Below are positions 15,740 to 23,170 of a stretch of DNA of 64,000 nt, in pieces. Every line of letters starts with the position of its first letter. Position 1 is the stretch's first letter. A program made the translations under genes and the position numbers. The notes under the pieces were generated by a model that was given only the letters and a program-made list of their open reading frames with translations, was not told the origin of the DNA and searched no databases. The DNA is taken from NCBI GenBank assembly GCA_020161845.1, contig JAIUNK010000013.1:1-64000 (forward strand), written 5' to 3'. This stretch comes from Actinomycetota bacterium (GTDB lineage: Bacteria; Actinomycetota; Actinomycetes; Actinomycetales; Dermatophilaceae).

Positions 15740-16924
15740 ATGGCTGACGCGCTGATCGTCGATGTGGTTCGTACGCCGTCCGGGCGGGGCAAGCCGGGCG
15801 GGGCCCTGTCCGGGATCCACCCGGCCCAGCTGCTCGCGACGGTGCTGGGGGCGCTCGTGCAGCGCACCGGCATCGACCCCGGCGCCGTGGACGACGTGAT
15901 CTGCGGCTGCGTGCTGCCGGTGCGCGACCAGGCGTTCAACATCGCCCGGACCGGGCTGCTCGTGGCGGGTTTCCCGGAGTCCGTGCCCGGGGTCACCATC
16001 GACCGGCAGTGCGGATCCAGTCAGCAGGCGGTGCACTTCGCCGCGCAGGGGGTGCAGGCCGGCGCGTACGACGTGGCCATCGCCTGCGGCGTGGAGCAGA
16101 TGAGCGGCATCCCGATGCCGACCCCGGCGATGGACGCGGCGCCGTTCGGGCCGCTGTCGGCGCGCTACCCGAGCCTGCCGCATCAGGGCATCGCCGCCGA
16201 ACTCATCGCCGCCCGGTGGGGATTCGAGAGGGAGGAACTGGATGCGTACGCCGCGCGCAGCCACCGCCTCGCCGCCGCCTGTGCCGCCGATGGTGGCTTC
16301 GCTCGCGAGATCGTGCCGGTCGAGGTGCCGGGCGAGTCCTGCCCGGTGGTGGTGACCAGCGACGAGACGGTGCGGGCGGCGACGACGCCCCAGAGCCTGG
16401 CCGCGCTGGCGCCGGCGTTTCGGTCGGAGTCGGTGGCGGCCCGCTATCCGCAGCTGCGCTGGGGCATCACGCCGGGCAACTCCTCGCCGTACACCGACGG
16501 CGCCTCGGCCGCGCTGATCGTCAGCGAGGCGGCTGCGGCCTACTGGGGACTCACCGCGCGGGCCCGGGTGAGCCACCTGACGGTGCTGGGCTCGGATCCC
16601 GAGTACATGCTGACCGGGCCGATCCCGGCCACCCGTCGGCTCCTGGAGCGCTCCGGCCTGAGCTTGGCCGACGTCGACGCCTACGAGGTGAACGAGGCCT
16701 TCGCGTCCGTGCCGCTGGCCTGGGCCAAGGAGCTGGGTGCCGACCCCGACCGGCTCAACCCCCGCGGCGGGGCGATCGCCCTGGGGCACCCGTTGGGCGC
16801 CTCCGGGGTGCGCCTGCTCGCCACGCTCGTGAACCACCTGGAGCAGACCGGTGGCCGGCGGGGCCTGCAGACCATGTGCGAGGGCGGCGGCATGGCCAAC
16901 GCGATGGTCGTCGAGCGGCTCTGA
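15740..16924 (+). CDS. Acetyl-CoA C-acyltransferase (thiolase)
   Basis: 394 residues with the full thiolase triad: acyl-accepting Cys91 in RQCGSSQQAVH, His350 in ALGHPLGASG and Cys380 in MCEGGGMANA. NEAFA is also present. It cleaves 3-ketoacyl-CoA or condenses two acetyl-CoA units. The sequence around Cys91 resembles the degradative acyltransferase group more than PhaA. It stands alone, with a leaderless promoter, and its 3' side enters a ~40-bp tandem repeat. With phaZ and ccr in the window, a role in C4 or storage-polymer metabolism is possible. Confidence 0.9.
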   Translation: MADALIVDVVRTPSGRGKPGGALSGIHPAQLLATVLGALVQRTGIDPGAVDDVICGCVLPVRDQAFNIARTGLLVAGFPESVPGVTIDRQCGSSQQAVHFAAQGVQAGAYDVAIACGVEQMSGIPMPTPAMDAAPFGPLSARYPSLPHQGIAAELIAARWGFEREELDAYAARSHRLAAACAADGGFAREIVPVEVPGESCPVVVTSDETVRAATTPQSLAALAPAFRSESVAARYPQLRWGITPGNSSPYTDGASAALIVSEAAAAYWGLTARARVSHLTVLGSDPEYMLTGPIPATRRLLERSGLSLADVDAYEVNEAFASVPLAWAKELGADPDRLNPRGGAIALGHPLGASGVRLLATLVNHLEQTGGRRGLQTMCEGGGMANAMVVERL

Positions 16925-16970
16925 GTCCAGGCGCGGTCCCGTCGCTGTTCCCCGGGCCGGGCTTCCCAGC

Positions 16971-17110
16971 TCCGGTCGGAGTGTTGTGGGGGCCCCAGCC
17001 ACGCTGACACGCCGATCGGAGCGCGGGGGTGGTTCCAGCCCCCGCTGACACGCCGATCGGAGTGCTGTGGTGGTCCCAGCCCCGCTGAGTCTCCGTTCGG
17101 AGTGTTGTGG
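16971..17110. repeat. About 40-bp imperfect tandem repeat, 3.4 copies
   Basis: The core TCGGAGTG-TTGTGG-...-CCAGCC-...-GCTGA recurs with TCGGAG at 16976, 17016, 17057 and 17097 (40-41 bp period). It fills the 229-bp space between the convergent thiolase and SDR genes. Each full unit carries a TGA on the plus strand. No gene is seen here. Confidence 0.8.
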
Positions 17111-17153
17111 GGATCGGAGAGAGCCCTCGACTGATACGTCGCCCGATGTGGCG

Positions 17154-17903
17154 TCAGCGCCCGCCGCTGACGTCGAGGGTGGTGCCGGTGATGTACGCCG
17201 CGTCGGGCGAGAGCAGCCAGGTGATGGCCGCGGCCACCTCCTCCGGCGTACCGGCTCGACCCATCGGCAGGTCCGGACCCAGCCGGGCGGCCCGGTCCGG
17301 GTCGCCACCGCTGGCGTGGATGTCGGTGGCGATGATGCCGGGTCGCACCGCGCTGACCCGGATGCCCAGGGGCGCCACCTCCAGCGCCAGGCCGCGGGTG
17401 AGGGTGTCCACGGCGCCCTTGCTGGCTGCGTAGTCGACATACTGGCCGGCCCCGCCCAGCACGGCCGCCATCGAGGACAGGTTGACGATGGCCCGCCCCG
17501 GCAGATCGTGCTCGCGCATGCGGCGTACCGCTTCTCGGCAGCACATCGCCAGCCCCACCACGTTGACGGCCAGGATCCGCTGCCACCGCGCGGCGTCGAT
17601 CGCCTCGAAACCGCTCTGGCGTTCCAGGATCCCGGCGTTGTTGACGAGCCCGACGAGGGGCCCGAAGGTGTCGGCGGCGGTGAACAGCGCGGCTACCTGC
17701 TCGGGGTCGGCGACATCGCAGGGCACCGCCGCGACCGGGGCGTCGGGACGGGCGAGCTCGGCCGCGAGCCGCCGCGCCGTCGCCTGCTCGCTGCGGTAGG
17801 ACAGCACGAGCGCCCGGCCGGGAACCCCCGCCAGGCGTCGGGCGACGGCCGCGCCGATGCCCCGGGAGCCGCCGGTCACGACGTACACCGCATGCTCCGT
17901 CAT
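17154..17903 (-). CDS. Short-chain dehydrogenase/reductase
   Basis: 249 residues, classical SDR: TGGSRGIG NAD(P) motif, CDVAD, NNAGI, the catalytic S in VNLSSMAAV, YAASKGAVD carrying the Y-x3-K pair, and PGIIATDIH. It is likely an oxidoreductase of the FabG-like 3-oxoacyl or glucose dehydrogenase kind; the substrate is not readable. It is 50 bases downstream of the DUF427 gene on the same strand, so co-transcription is likely. SDR and DUF427 genes commonly accompany B12-binding MerR regulators. Confidence 0.88.
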   Translation of the reverse strand: MTEHAVYVVTGGSRGIGAAVARRLAGVPGRALVLSYRSEQATARRLAAELARPDAPVAAVPCDVADPEQVAALFTAADTFGPLVGLVNNAGILERQSGFEAIDAARWQRILAVNVVGLAMCCREAVRRMREHDLPGRAIVNLSSMAAVLGGAGQYVDYAASKGAVDTLTRGLALEVAPLGIRVSAVRPGIIATDIHASGGDPDRAARLGPDLPMGRAGTPEEVAAAITWLLSPDAAYITGTTLDVSGGR

Positions 17904-17953
17904 GGCCCGATTCTCCCGCGGACGACTGAATGCGGACCACTGAATGGCGGGAG

Positions 17954-18484
17954 CTACCAGCCCAGCGTGCCCGGCGCACCCTTGAAGGGGCCGGTCACCG
18001 CGGAGGTGATCCATCCGCCGTAGAAGTCGCCGTCCTGGGCCTGCACGGTCTCCCCGGCCAGGGTGCACAGCTCCATCCGGGAGGGGTACAGGGCGACCAT
18101 GCCGGCCAGATCGGTGTAGGCGGGCGTGGGTTGCGGATAGGTCCAGCCGGCGCGGCGGGCGGTGCTGTCCCCGACGACGACGTCGAGATAATGCGCCCGA
18201 CCCTTGAACTCGCACCAGGTCGTGGGGCCGTCCGCGGGGCGCAGTTCGGCGCCGGTGAACGCGGCGCGCGGCAGATAGATGGTCGGCGGGTGCGAGGTCT
18301 CCAGGACGGCGATCGCGGTCGTCGTGTCGACGATCAGCTGGCCGGCCAGGTGCACCGTGACCCGGCTGCGCACCGGTCGCAGCGCGGGCGGGCGCGGGTA
18401 GTCCCAGACCGACTCGGTACGGCGTACGGACTGGTCCGGACCGCCCGGGACGTTCCCGCGGCCGGTGGGGTCGTCATGAGCCAT
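17954..18484 (-). CDS. DUF427 (NTP_transf_9) domain protein
   Basis: 176 residues of the small beta-rich DUF427 fold. Family signature pieces: VTVHLAGQLIVDTTTAIAVLETSHPPTIYLPRAAF and TTWCEFKGRAHYLDVVVGD. The biochemical role of the family is unknown. The C-terminal half repeats the W-x-Y-P-x-P...YPSRME...G pattern common to these proteins. ATG at 18484 has AGGAG 4 bases upstream. The palindrome at 18555-18586 lies 70-100 bases before the start and probably controls this gene. Confidence 0.85.
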   Translation of the reverse strand: MAHDDPTGRGNVPGGPDQSVRRTESVWDYPRPPALRPVRSRVTVHLAGQLIVDTTTAIAVLETSHPPTIYLPRAAFTGAELRPADGPTTWCEFKGRAHYLDVVVGDSTARRAGWTYPQPTPAYTDLAGMVALYPSRMELCTLAGETVQAQDGDFYGGWITSAVTGPFKGAPGTLGW

Positions 18485-18775
18485 GGCTGCTCCTGTGGGT
18501 CGACCCCGAGAGCCCGGGGCGCTGGGCGGACATCTCCCCTGCCCCCACCCTGCGCTGTCTAACCATGCCCGGGCAACCTTAGACAGCTCGCGGTCGCCTG
18601 GGGCGGTGGCCGTGGCCGCATCGACGCAGGCCAGCACGCCTTCTGCCGCGCCCCGCACCGGCCCGGTGCGCCGGCGAGATGCGGCCTTGTTGCGGCCCGG
18701 CCGCCCGATGGCTGAGGCTGGCGGCACCCGCCGAGCCGTGCGGCGGGACCTGGGACGAGAGATGGGTGGGCCCGA
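18485..18775. other. 291-bp divergent intergenic region
   Basis: No gene is supported. It separates the DUF427 gene (minus) from the MerR/B12-type regulator (plus). The main feature is the 32-bp palindrome at 18555-18586; the rest is GC-rich. The frames open here lack good starts. Confidence 0.5.
18555..18586. promoter_or_regulatory. 32-bp near-perfect palindrome, candidate operator
   Basis: CTGTCTAACCATGCCC meets GGGCAACCTTAGACAG. The outer 8 bp and inner 5 bp of each arm are perfectly inverted and only 3 bp per arm differ, so two convergent TGTCTAAnnnTGCCC half-sites share a GCCCGGGC centre. A single copy of the half-site occurs upstream of the PPOX gene (2889-2903). The adjacent MerR/B12 regulator is the natural candidate to bind it; this is an inference. 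Confidence 0.6.
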
Positions 18776-19720
18776 GTGGGGCACGGACACATCGTGCGGG
18801 CGGTTGCGCTGCCGAGTGAGACCGTGGATGCCCGACGAGTCAGCCAGATCAGCGGGGTCGGGGAGTACGTGCTGGAACTGCTGCGGCAGCGACACGGCTT
18901 CCCCAGCGCCGGCACCGGCGTCGGCGCCGACAGTACGGCTGCGCCGGCCGCGTCGTACGGGCCGGAGGATGTCGCGCTGGTTCTCCGGCTCGTGCGGCTC
19001 GCCGAGCGGCGGTTCGGCGGCGACGTGGTGCTCGCGGCCGACCACCTGTGGGGCAAGAAGGCCGTACGCCGAGCCCGGCCAGCGACCCGGCTGCCCTTGT
19101 CGGTGCTGCGCTCTCGATTCGCCCGAGCGTTGGCCAGCCTCGACGAGGCCGGCGCGACCACGACCTTGACGACGGCCTTCGCGCAGCATGCCGACCAGGC
19201 GGTGGTCAATCGCGTCATCCTGCCCGTCGGCGCGGTGCTGGCCAGCGAGCGACTGGTCCGCCAGCCCGAGCGGATCGGTGCCTATCTGTATGCCAACATC
19301 TGCCGGCAGGCCCTGCGGGTGCAGGCCGACCGTTATCCGCCGGCATCCGGTCCCGTGGTGTGGCTCGGCTGTCCCCGGGGCGAGTTGCACGACGTGGGAT
19401 TGCACGTGGCCCGGCTGGTGCTGGTCCGGGACGGCTGGTCCACCCGGCTGCTCGGGCAGAACTGCGATCTGCAGACCCTGGCCGCCGCCGCGCGGCGCAG
19501 CACCCCCGCCGCCGTGCTGCTCAGCGTCTCCCGCTCGCTGATCCTGCACCGGCAGCTGGGCCCGCTGCGGGAACTCGCGGCGCAGGTGCCGACGGTGCTG
19601 GGCGGCCCTGGCGTCACGCTCGCCGACGCCGAGGCGATCGGGGCCGGCGCGGCGTTGGGGCGGGCTGATCACCTCGGGGCGTACCTGCGCGACCGACTCG
19701 CCCAGCTCGACGCCAGGTGA
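18776..19720 (+). CDS. MerR-type regulator with cobalamin-binding domain (LitR/CarH-like), divergent
   Basis: About 314 residues. The N-terminal ~75 read as a worn MerR helix-turn-helix (VSQISGVGEYVLELLRQRHGFPSA...SYGPEDVALVLRLVRL, where the usual LRxWExRYG has lost its Trp). Then comes a four-helix cobalamin-capping bundle (about 80-175) and a Rossmann B12-binding domain (about 185-310) with GELHDVG, which supplies Glu203 and the lower-ligand His205. In CarH the bundle carries W-x9-E-H; here the pair is Gln137-His138 and the Trp (and adjacent His) are absent by my alignment. B12 binding is therefore likely but classic photochemistry doubtful. Start uncertain: GTG 18776 or GTG 18794. Confidence 0.75.
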   Translation: MGHGHIVRAVALPSETVDARRVSQISGVGEYVLELLRQRHGFPSAGTGVGADSTAAPAASYGPEDVALVLRLVRLAERRFGGDVVLAADHLWGKKAVRRARPATRLPLSVLRSRFARALASLDEAGATTTLTTAFAQHADQAVVNRVILPVGAVLASERLVRQPERIGAYLYANICRQALRVQADRYPPASGPVVWLGCPRGELHDVGLHVARLVLVRDGWSTRLLGQNCDLQTLAAAARRSTPAAVLLSVSRSLILHRQLGPLRELAAQVPTVLGGPGVTLADAEAIGAGAALGRADHLGAYLRDRLAQLDAR

Positions 19721-19733
19721 TCCGCTCGAGGCG

Positions 19734-20285
19734 TCAGCGGCGGCCCAGGAGTGCTCGGGCGCTGCGCCCGTAGGAGGACAGCAGCCCCGAGACGATGTCG
19801 CGTCCGATGTCGAGGGGCTGATCTTGCGGGCCCTCGTCGTCGCAGGGCGCCTCCTGGCCCATCCCGGTCAGGAAGCGCTCCACCAGCGGGTCGGAAGCGC
19901 GCTGGGCGATGCCCTCCCCGAGCTGGGCGGGGAGGCCGCCCACCTGCAACGTCGTGTGCATGTGTGCGCTGGTCCGCTCCTCCGTCACCGCCGTCAGGGT
20001 GACCTCGACCGCGAGGGTGGCCCGGCCCGGGCCGCGCCGCTGATGCCCGTCGGCGGCGATCGCGATGCGCCGGGCGGTGTCGTCCCGATGGGTCACCGAG
20101 CCGACGCCGTCGAAGGTGAGGACCAAGGGGCCCAGCGTGGTGCGGATCACGCCGACGAAGTCGCCCCCCTGCACCGAGGTCACCCGCGCTCCGGGGAGGC
20201 ACTGTCCCACCCGGTACAGATCGGTGACATTGCTCCAGACCAGCTCGATGGGAGCCGCCAGCACCTGGTTGTGACGCAACCGCAT
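19734..20285 (-). CDS. SRPBCC / CoxG-like protein
   Basis: 183 residues. Residues 1-145 follow the START/SRPBCC pattern of the carbon monoxide dehydrogenase subunit G group: N-terminal VLAAPIELVWSNVTDLYRVGQCLPGARVTSVQGGDFVGVIRTTLGPL, and a C-terminal helix. The C-terminal ~35 residues add a Leu/Arg-rich segment that may touch the membrane. It probably binds a hydrophobic ligand; no enzyme activity is implied. CGAGGAG precedes the ATG by 7 bases. The 5' leader consists of five copies of an 11-12 bp GACGT repeat. It lies 179 bases downstream of rskA on the same strand and converges with the MerR-type gene. Confidence 0.75.
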   Translation of the reverse strand: MRLRHNQVLAAPIELVWSNVTDLYRVGQCLPGARVTSVQGGDFVGVIRTTLGPLVLTFDGVGSVTHRDDTARRIAIAADGHQRRGPGRATLAVEVTLTAVTEERTSAHMHTTLQVGGLPAQLGEGIAQRASDPLVERFLTGMGQEAPCDDEGPQDQPLDIGRDIVSGLLSSYGRSARALLGRR

Positions 20286-20300
20286 CGTTCGTTCTCCTCG

Positions 20301-20361
20301 GGGGACGTGTGGGGGACGTTTGGGGGACGTGTGGGTGGACGTGTGGGTGGACGTTGGGGAC
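20301..20361. repeat. 11-12 bp tandem repeat in the 5' leader of the SRPBCC gene
   Basis: GACGT occurs five times spaced 11, 11, 12 and 12 bp within GGGGACGTGTGG-type units, ending directly at the ribosome binding site (GAGGAG) of the SRPBCC gene. On the transcript it reads as ACGTCCNCC repeats. Confidence 0.8.
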
Positions 20362-20464
20362 AATCGCGGTCGGACGGCGCACCCGACCGGTCGCAGCCCG
20401 CCGACGAGCGCCACCGGCTGATACCCCAGTCGCCGCCCGGGCAACCCTGCGCCGGCGAGATGGT

Positions 20465-21160
20465 TCAGCGCGCCCCGGCGGTCAGATCCAACGTTCCCCG
20501 GGCCAGGCTGACGCCGGAGTGTTCCGGCCGGTCGTCGAAGGCTTCCCGGGAGATGTCCACGACGACGTACCCCTGGTCGATCAACTGCCGGGTGACCGGC
20601 AGTGCGGTGGCGGCTGTCCCGGGCGGCAGCATCCCGATCGAGACCATCCGCTTGGCGTCCCTGTTGATCAGCCAGATCTCCAGGTAGCCGCCCTGCGGAT
20701 CGAGCGGCTCGGTCCGCACCTGCAGTGTCATCGTGGCATCGAGCGAGACCAGGTCCGCCTCGCCGACCTGGGCGCGGCTGTCTAGCGGGGTCAGCTCGGC
20801 GGACGCGAGCCGCACCGGCGCCGGCGCCGGGTCGGGTCGGGTGAGGGCGTAGGTCACCAGGCTGCCCAGGGTAATCCCGGCCGCGCACGCGGCGGCGACC
20901 AGACCGCGCGACCACCGCCGCACCGCCCCTGGTGGCGCCGAGCCGTCCCGGTCGAGGTCGGAGAGCACCGCCGCCCACACCGACGCAGGCGGCTCGACCA
21001 GGACCTCGTCGGCGCCGTCGCGCACGGCCCGCACCGTGGCCTGGAGCTCGGCGACCTCGGCCGCGCAGAACGCGCAGGAGCGAACGTGCTCGGTGACCGC
21101 GGCCGGCGCCGATGAACCCAACGCCACATCGACCAGCGTGTCCTGATCCGGATGCGTCAT
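20465..21160 (-). CDS. rskA: Anti-sigma-K factor RskA
   Basis: 231 residues. The N-terminal zinc-binding anti-sigma motif is complete: His25-x3-Cys29-x2-Cys32 in HVRSCAFC. One membrane segment (about 88-107) separates it from the extracytoplasmic RskA domain (about 115-230, with GGYLEIWLIN and MVSIGMLPPG typical of the family). It holds SigK inactive at the membrane until a signal triggers proteolysis. Its ATG overlaps the sigK stop as ATGA, so the two are translationally coupled. Confidence 0.9.
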   Translation of the reverse strand: MTHPDQDTLVDVALGSSAPAAVTEHVRSCAFCAAEVAELQATVRAVRDGADEVLVEPPASVWAAVLSDLDRDGSAPPGAVRRWSRGLVAAACAAGITLGSLVTYALTRPDPAPAPVRLASAELTPLDSRAQVGEADLVSLDATMTLQVRTEPLDPQGGYLEIWLINRDAKRMVSIGMLPPGTAATALPVTRQLIDQGYVVVDISREAFDDRPEHSGVSLARGTLDLTAGAR

Positions 21161-21741
21161 GGGTTCACCTCCTTGAGTCGATCCCGCAGCTGGAGGAGGC
21201 CTCGACGAATGTGGCTCTTCACGGTACCCAGCGGCAGGGCGAGCCGGTCGGCGACCTGCTGGTGGGTGAGGTCGTCGAGCAGCGCCAGGCGCAGCACGCT
21301 GCCGCGCGGTTCCCCCAGCTCGGCCAGCGCATCCGCCAAGACCAGTCGTTGCACCACCTGGTCTGGGGTGTCGCTGCCGGCCGCGTCCCCGCCGGTCGCC
21401 GGAGCCGTCTCGGGGAGGGTCTGCGGGTCGGTGAGCTCACGACGTACCGTTCGGTTCGCCTGAGCCGCAGCATCCGCGCACCGGCGCTTGGTGATGGTCA
21501 CCAGCCACCCGGCCAACGAGCGGTCGTCCGGCGCGAGGGAGTGGCGACTGCGCCAGGCCGAGACGAACACCTGCTGGGTGATGTCCTGCGCGTCGTGGTG
21601 ATTGCCGCTGCTGCGCACGGCGATGGTGTGCACCAGGCGGCCGTATCGCGCGAACGCCTCGGCCAGCGCGTCGTGATCCCCCGCGCGGAGCCGACGCGCC
21701 AGATCCGACCCCGAACCCTCGGGGATCGTTTCCTGCGCCAC
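21157..21741 (-). CDS. sigK: ECF RNA polymerase sigma factor SigK
   Basis: 194 residues with sigma-2 (ALAEAFARYGRLVHTIAVRSSGNHHDAQDITQQVFVSAWRSRHSLAP, containing the DA-DITQ region 2.2 core) and sigma-4 (VLRLALLDDLTHQQVADRLALPLGTVKSHIRRGLLQLRDRL). It directs polymerase to a small stress regulon. The linkage to rskA and a fasciclin lipoprotein repeats the mycobacterial sigK-rskA-mpt70/83 arrangement, where the fasciclin genes are SigK targets. The start is GTG with a weak GGTGGG upstream. Confidence 0.9.
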   Translation of the reverse strand: MAQETIPEGSGSDLARRLRAGDHDALAEAFARYGRLVHTIAVRSSGNHHDAQDITQQVFVSAWRSRHSLAPDDRSLAGWLVTITKRRCADAAAQANRTVRRELTDPQTLPETAPATGGDAAGSDTPDQVVQRLVLADALAELGEPRGSVLRLALLDDLTHQQVADRLALPLGTVKSHIRRGLLQLRDRLKEVNP

Positions 21742-21775
21742 TGACCCACCCTATCCAGCCGGTGCTGCACAGCGC

Positions 21776-21813
21776 CCGGTGTGCGGTGGGCCACCGGACC
21801 CGCCGCACACCGG
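21776..21813 (-). terminator. Hairpin between the fasciclin gene and sigK
   Basis: Perfect 11-bp inverted repeat CCGGTGTGCGG / CCGCACACCGG with a 16-base loop, about 40 bases after the fasciclin stop on the minus strand. It would separate fasciclin transcription from sigK-rskA. Confidence 0.6.
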
Positions 21814-21854
21814 ACCATTGCCGGGCCCGCGATCAGCGGGCGCCGTCGCTGCCG

Positions 21855-22454
21855 CTACTTGGGCAGCAGCACTCCGTCGAGAACGTGGATGACCCCGTTG
21901 GAGGCCGCGATGTCGGTCTTGACCACGTTCACCGTCTTGCCCGTGGCGTCCTTCAACGACACCTTCGCGCCGTCCACGTGCACTGTCAGCGGGGTGCCCT
22001 GGACCGTCTTGACGGTCTGGCCGTTCAGCTTGACCACGTCGGCGGCCATGACCTTGCCGGGCACCACGTGGTAGGTCAGGATCGCCGACAGGTCGCCCTT
22101 CGGGTCCTTCAGCAGCGTGTCCAGCGTCCCGGCGGGCAGCTTGGCGAACGCGGCGTCGGTGGGAGCGAAGACCGTGAACGGACCCGGTCCCTTGAGCGTG
22201 TCCACCAGACCGGCAGCGGTGAGCGCCGTGGCGAGGGTCTTGAAGTCGCCTGCGCCGACCGCGGTGTCCACGATGTCCTTCGCGGCGGCGGTTCCCATCG
22301 CCGTGGTGGTCGTCATCGCCGGGGTGGTGGCGCTGGTGGTCGTGGCCGCGCTGGTGGTGGTCGTGGTGGCTGCGGGGCTGGAGCTGCTGCCACAGGCCGA
22401 AGCCGACAGCAGCAGGGCCGCCCCGGCCAGGCCGACGAGAGTGGCACGACGCAT
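21855..22454 (-). CDS. Fasciclin-domain lipoprotein (Mpt83-like)
   Basis: 199 residues: signal peptide with lipobox LSASAC (lipidated Cys21), a Thr/Ala-rich linker (about 25-60), then one fasciclin domain (about 62-199) with the H1 motif [19 protein letters not shown], the YHVVPG segment and the final H2-type [14 protein letters not shown]. It is surface-anchored and probably adhesive or structural. By analogy to Mpt83 it is a SigK target. ATG at 22454 has AGGAG 6 bases upstream. An 8-bp hairpin lies in its leader. Confidence 0.9.
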   Translation of the reverse strand: MRRATLVGLAGAALLLSASACGSSSSPAATTTTTSAATTTSATTPAMTTTTAMGTAAAKDIVDTAVGAGDFKTLATALTAAGLVDTLKGPGPFTVFAPTDAAFAKLPAGTLDTLLKDPKGDLSAILTYHVVPGKVMAADVVKLNGQTVKTVQGTPLTVHVDGAKVSLKDATGKTVNVVKTDIAASNGVIHVLDGVLLPK

Positions 22455-22478
22455 CGAGGTCTCCTGAGGTGAGGGGTA

Positions 22479-22498
22479 ATGCGCGCCACTGCGCGCAT
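22479..22498. promoter_or_regulatory. 20-bp inverted repeat in the fasciclin leader
   Basis: ATGCGCGC-CACT-GCGCGCAT, perfect 8-bp arms with a 4-base spacer, 25-44 bases upstream of the fasciclin ATG. It may be an operator or an RNA hairpin in the 5' leader. Confidence 0.5.
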
Positions 22499-22580
22499 CT
22501 ATCCCTTCTCTCCTGCGGGGGCCTCCGCATGGATGCACTCTGGGCCTGCGAGTTCCGGGGCCGCGAGTCCCGGAGCCGGC

Positions 22581-23063
22581 TCAGGTGCGGCCGGGGGCCT
22601 GCGGGGGTGGGGCCTCGTGAGCGCCAAAGCCGTCGATGACGACCGAGGCGACGTACGACGGCGCCCCGCAGCCCTGCGGTGGGGCACCCGCGCCGATGGG
22701 GTGTACCTGCACCTCGAAGGGCCCGGCGGTCGTCGCGCCCCCTCGGCTCACGCTGACCCGGACGGTGGCGGGGTCGGTGGAGGTCAGCGGAAGGTCGACG
22801 AACCCGGCGACCAGCGTCTGCTGCTGGTTGGGCTCGGCCGCCAGCGAGACGGTGCGGCAGGTCTCGCCGAGGCAGACCGTCGCCGACAGGTCCGCGCGGC
22901 CCTGGGCGTCGGTGCTGCCGTCGACGGCCGTGATGCCCACACCACCGCCGGGTCCCGCTGCGGGGCAGGCATTCTCGGCGCCGCAGCCGGTCAGGGCGGC
23001 GAGCAGGAGCAGGGTGGCGGCGGTGCCCGACGCAGGCAGCCGGTACGTCGTGCGCACGAGCAC
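22581..23063 (-). CDS. Putative lipoprotein of unknown function
   Basis: 160 residues. Signal peptide with lipobox LAALTGC (Cys27). The mature part has further Cys residues (VCLGETC, QGCGAPS) and beta-strand rhythm ([32 protein letters not shown]), suggesting a small disulphide-bonded beta domain. Family not recognised. The GTG start at 23063 fits the signal peptide well. It lies 126 bases upstream of the fasciclin gene on the same strand. Confidence 0.65.
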   Translation of the reverse strand: MLVRTTYRLPASGTAATLLLLAALTGCGAENACPAAGPGGGVGITAVDGSTDAQGRADLSATVCLGETCRTVSLAAEPNQQQTLVAGFVDLPLTSTDPATVRVSVSRGGATTAGPFEVQVHPIGAGAPPQGCGAPSYVASVVIDGFGAHEAPPPQAPGRT

Positions 23064-23136
23064 ACCGTAGTTGTCCCGGCTCCCGCCAGGCGGCGGCGAC
23101 GCGCCCGCCGGTGAGACCCGGTCAGACCAGGTCCTC

Positions 23137-23170
23137 GACCGGGTCAGACCGGGTCAGACCGGGTCAGACC
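23137..23170. repeat. 10-bp tandem repeat GACCGGGTCA anchored on a stop codon
   Basis: Three exact copies at 23137, 23147 and 23157 plus 4 bases of a fourth, with degenerate relatives just before (23114-23135). The TCA of the last full copy (23164-23166) is the stop codon of the isomerase-like gene on the minus strand; the period of 10 puts the TGAs in all three frames. The same 10-mer spans the stop codon of the MCP gene at 25252-25261. Confidence 0.85.

Noticed and set aside
14294-17440. An open minus-strand frame of about 1,050 codons across the kinase and thiolase genes
   Set aside because: It is the antisense of recognised genes, with no signatures; the plus-strand proteins have intact catalytic motifs.
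18570-18586. DtxR/IdeR iron box
   Set aside because: CTAAGGTTGCCC resembles half an iron box, but the spacing (32-bp palindrome with a GCCCGGGC centre) does not fit the 19-bp consensus.
10628-23170. CRISPR array suspicion for the short tandem repeats
   Set aside because: The repeats lie head to tail without unique spacers, unit lengths differ between arrays (10, 14, 22, 40 bp), and no cas genes are present.
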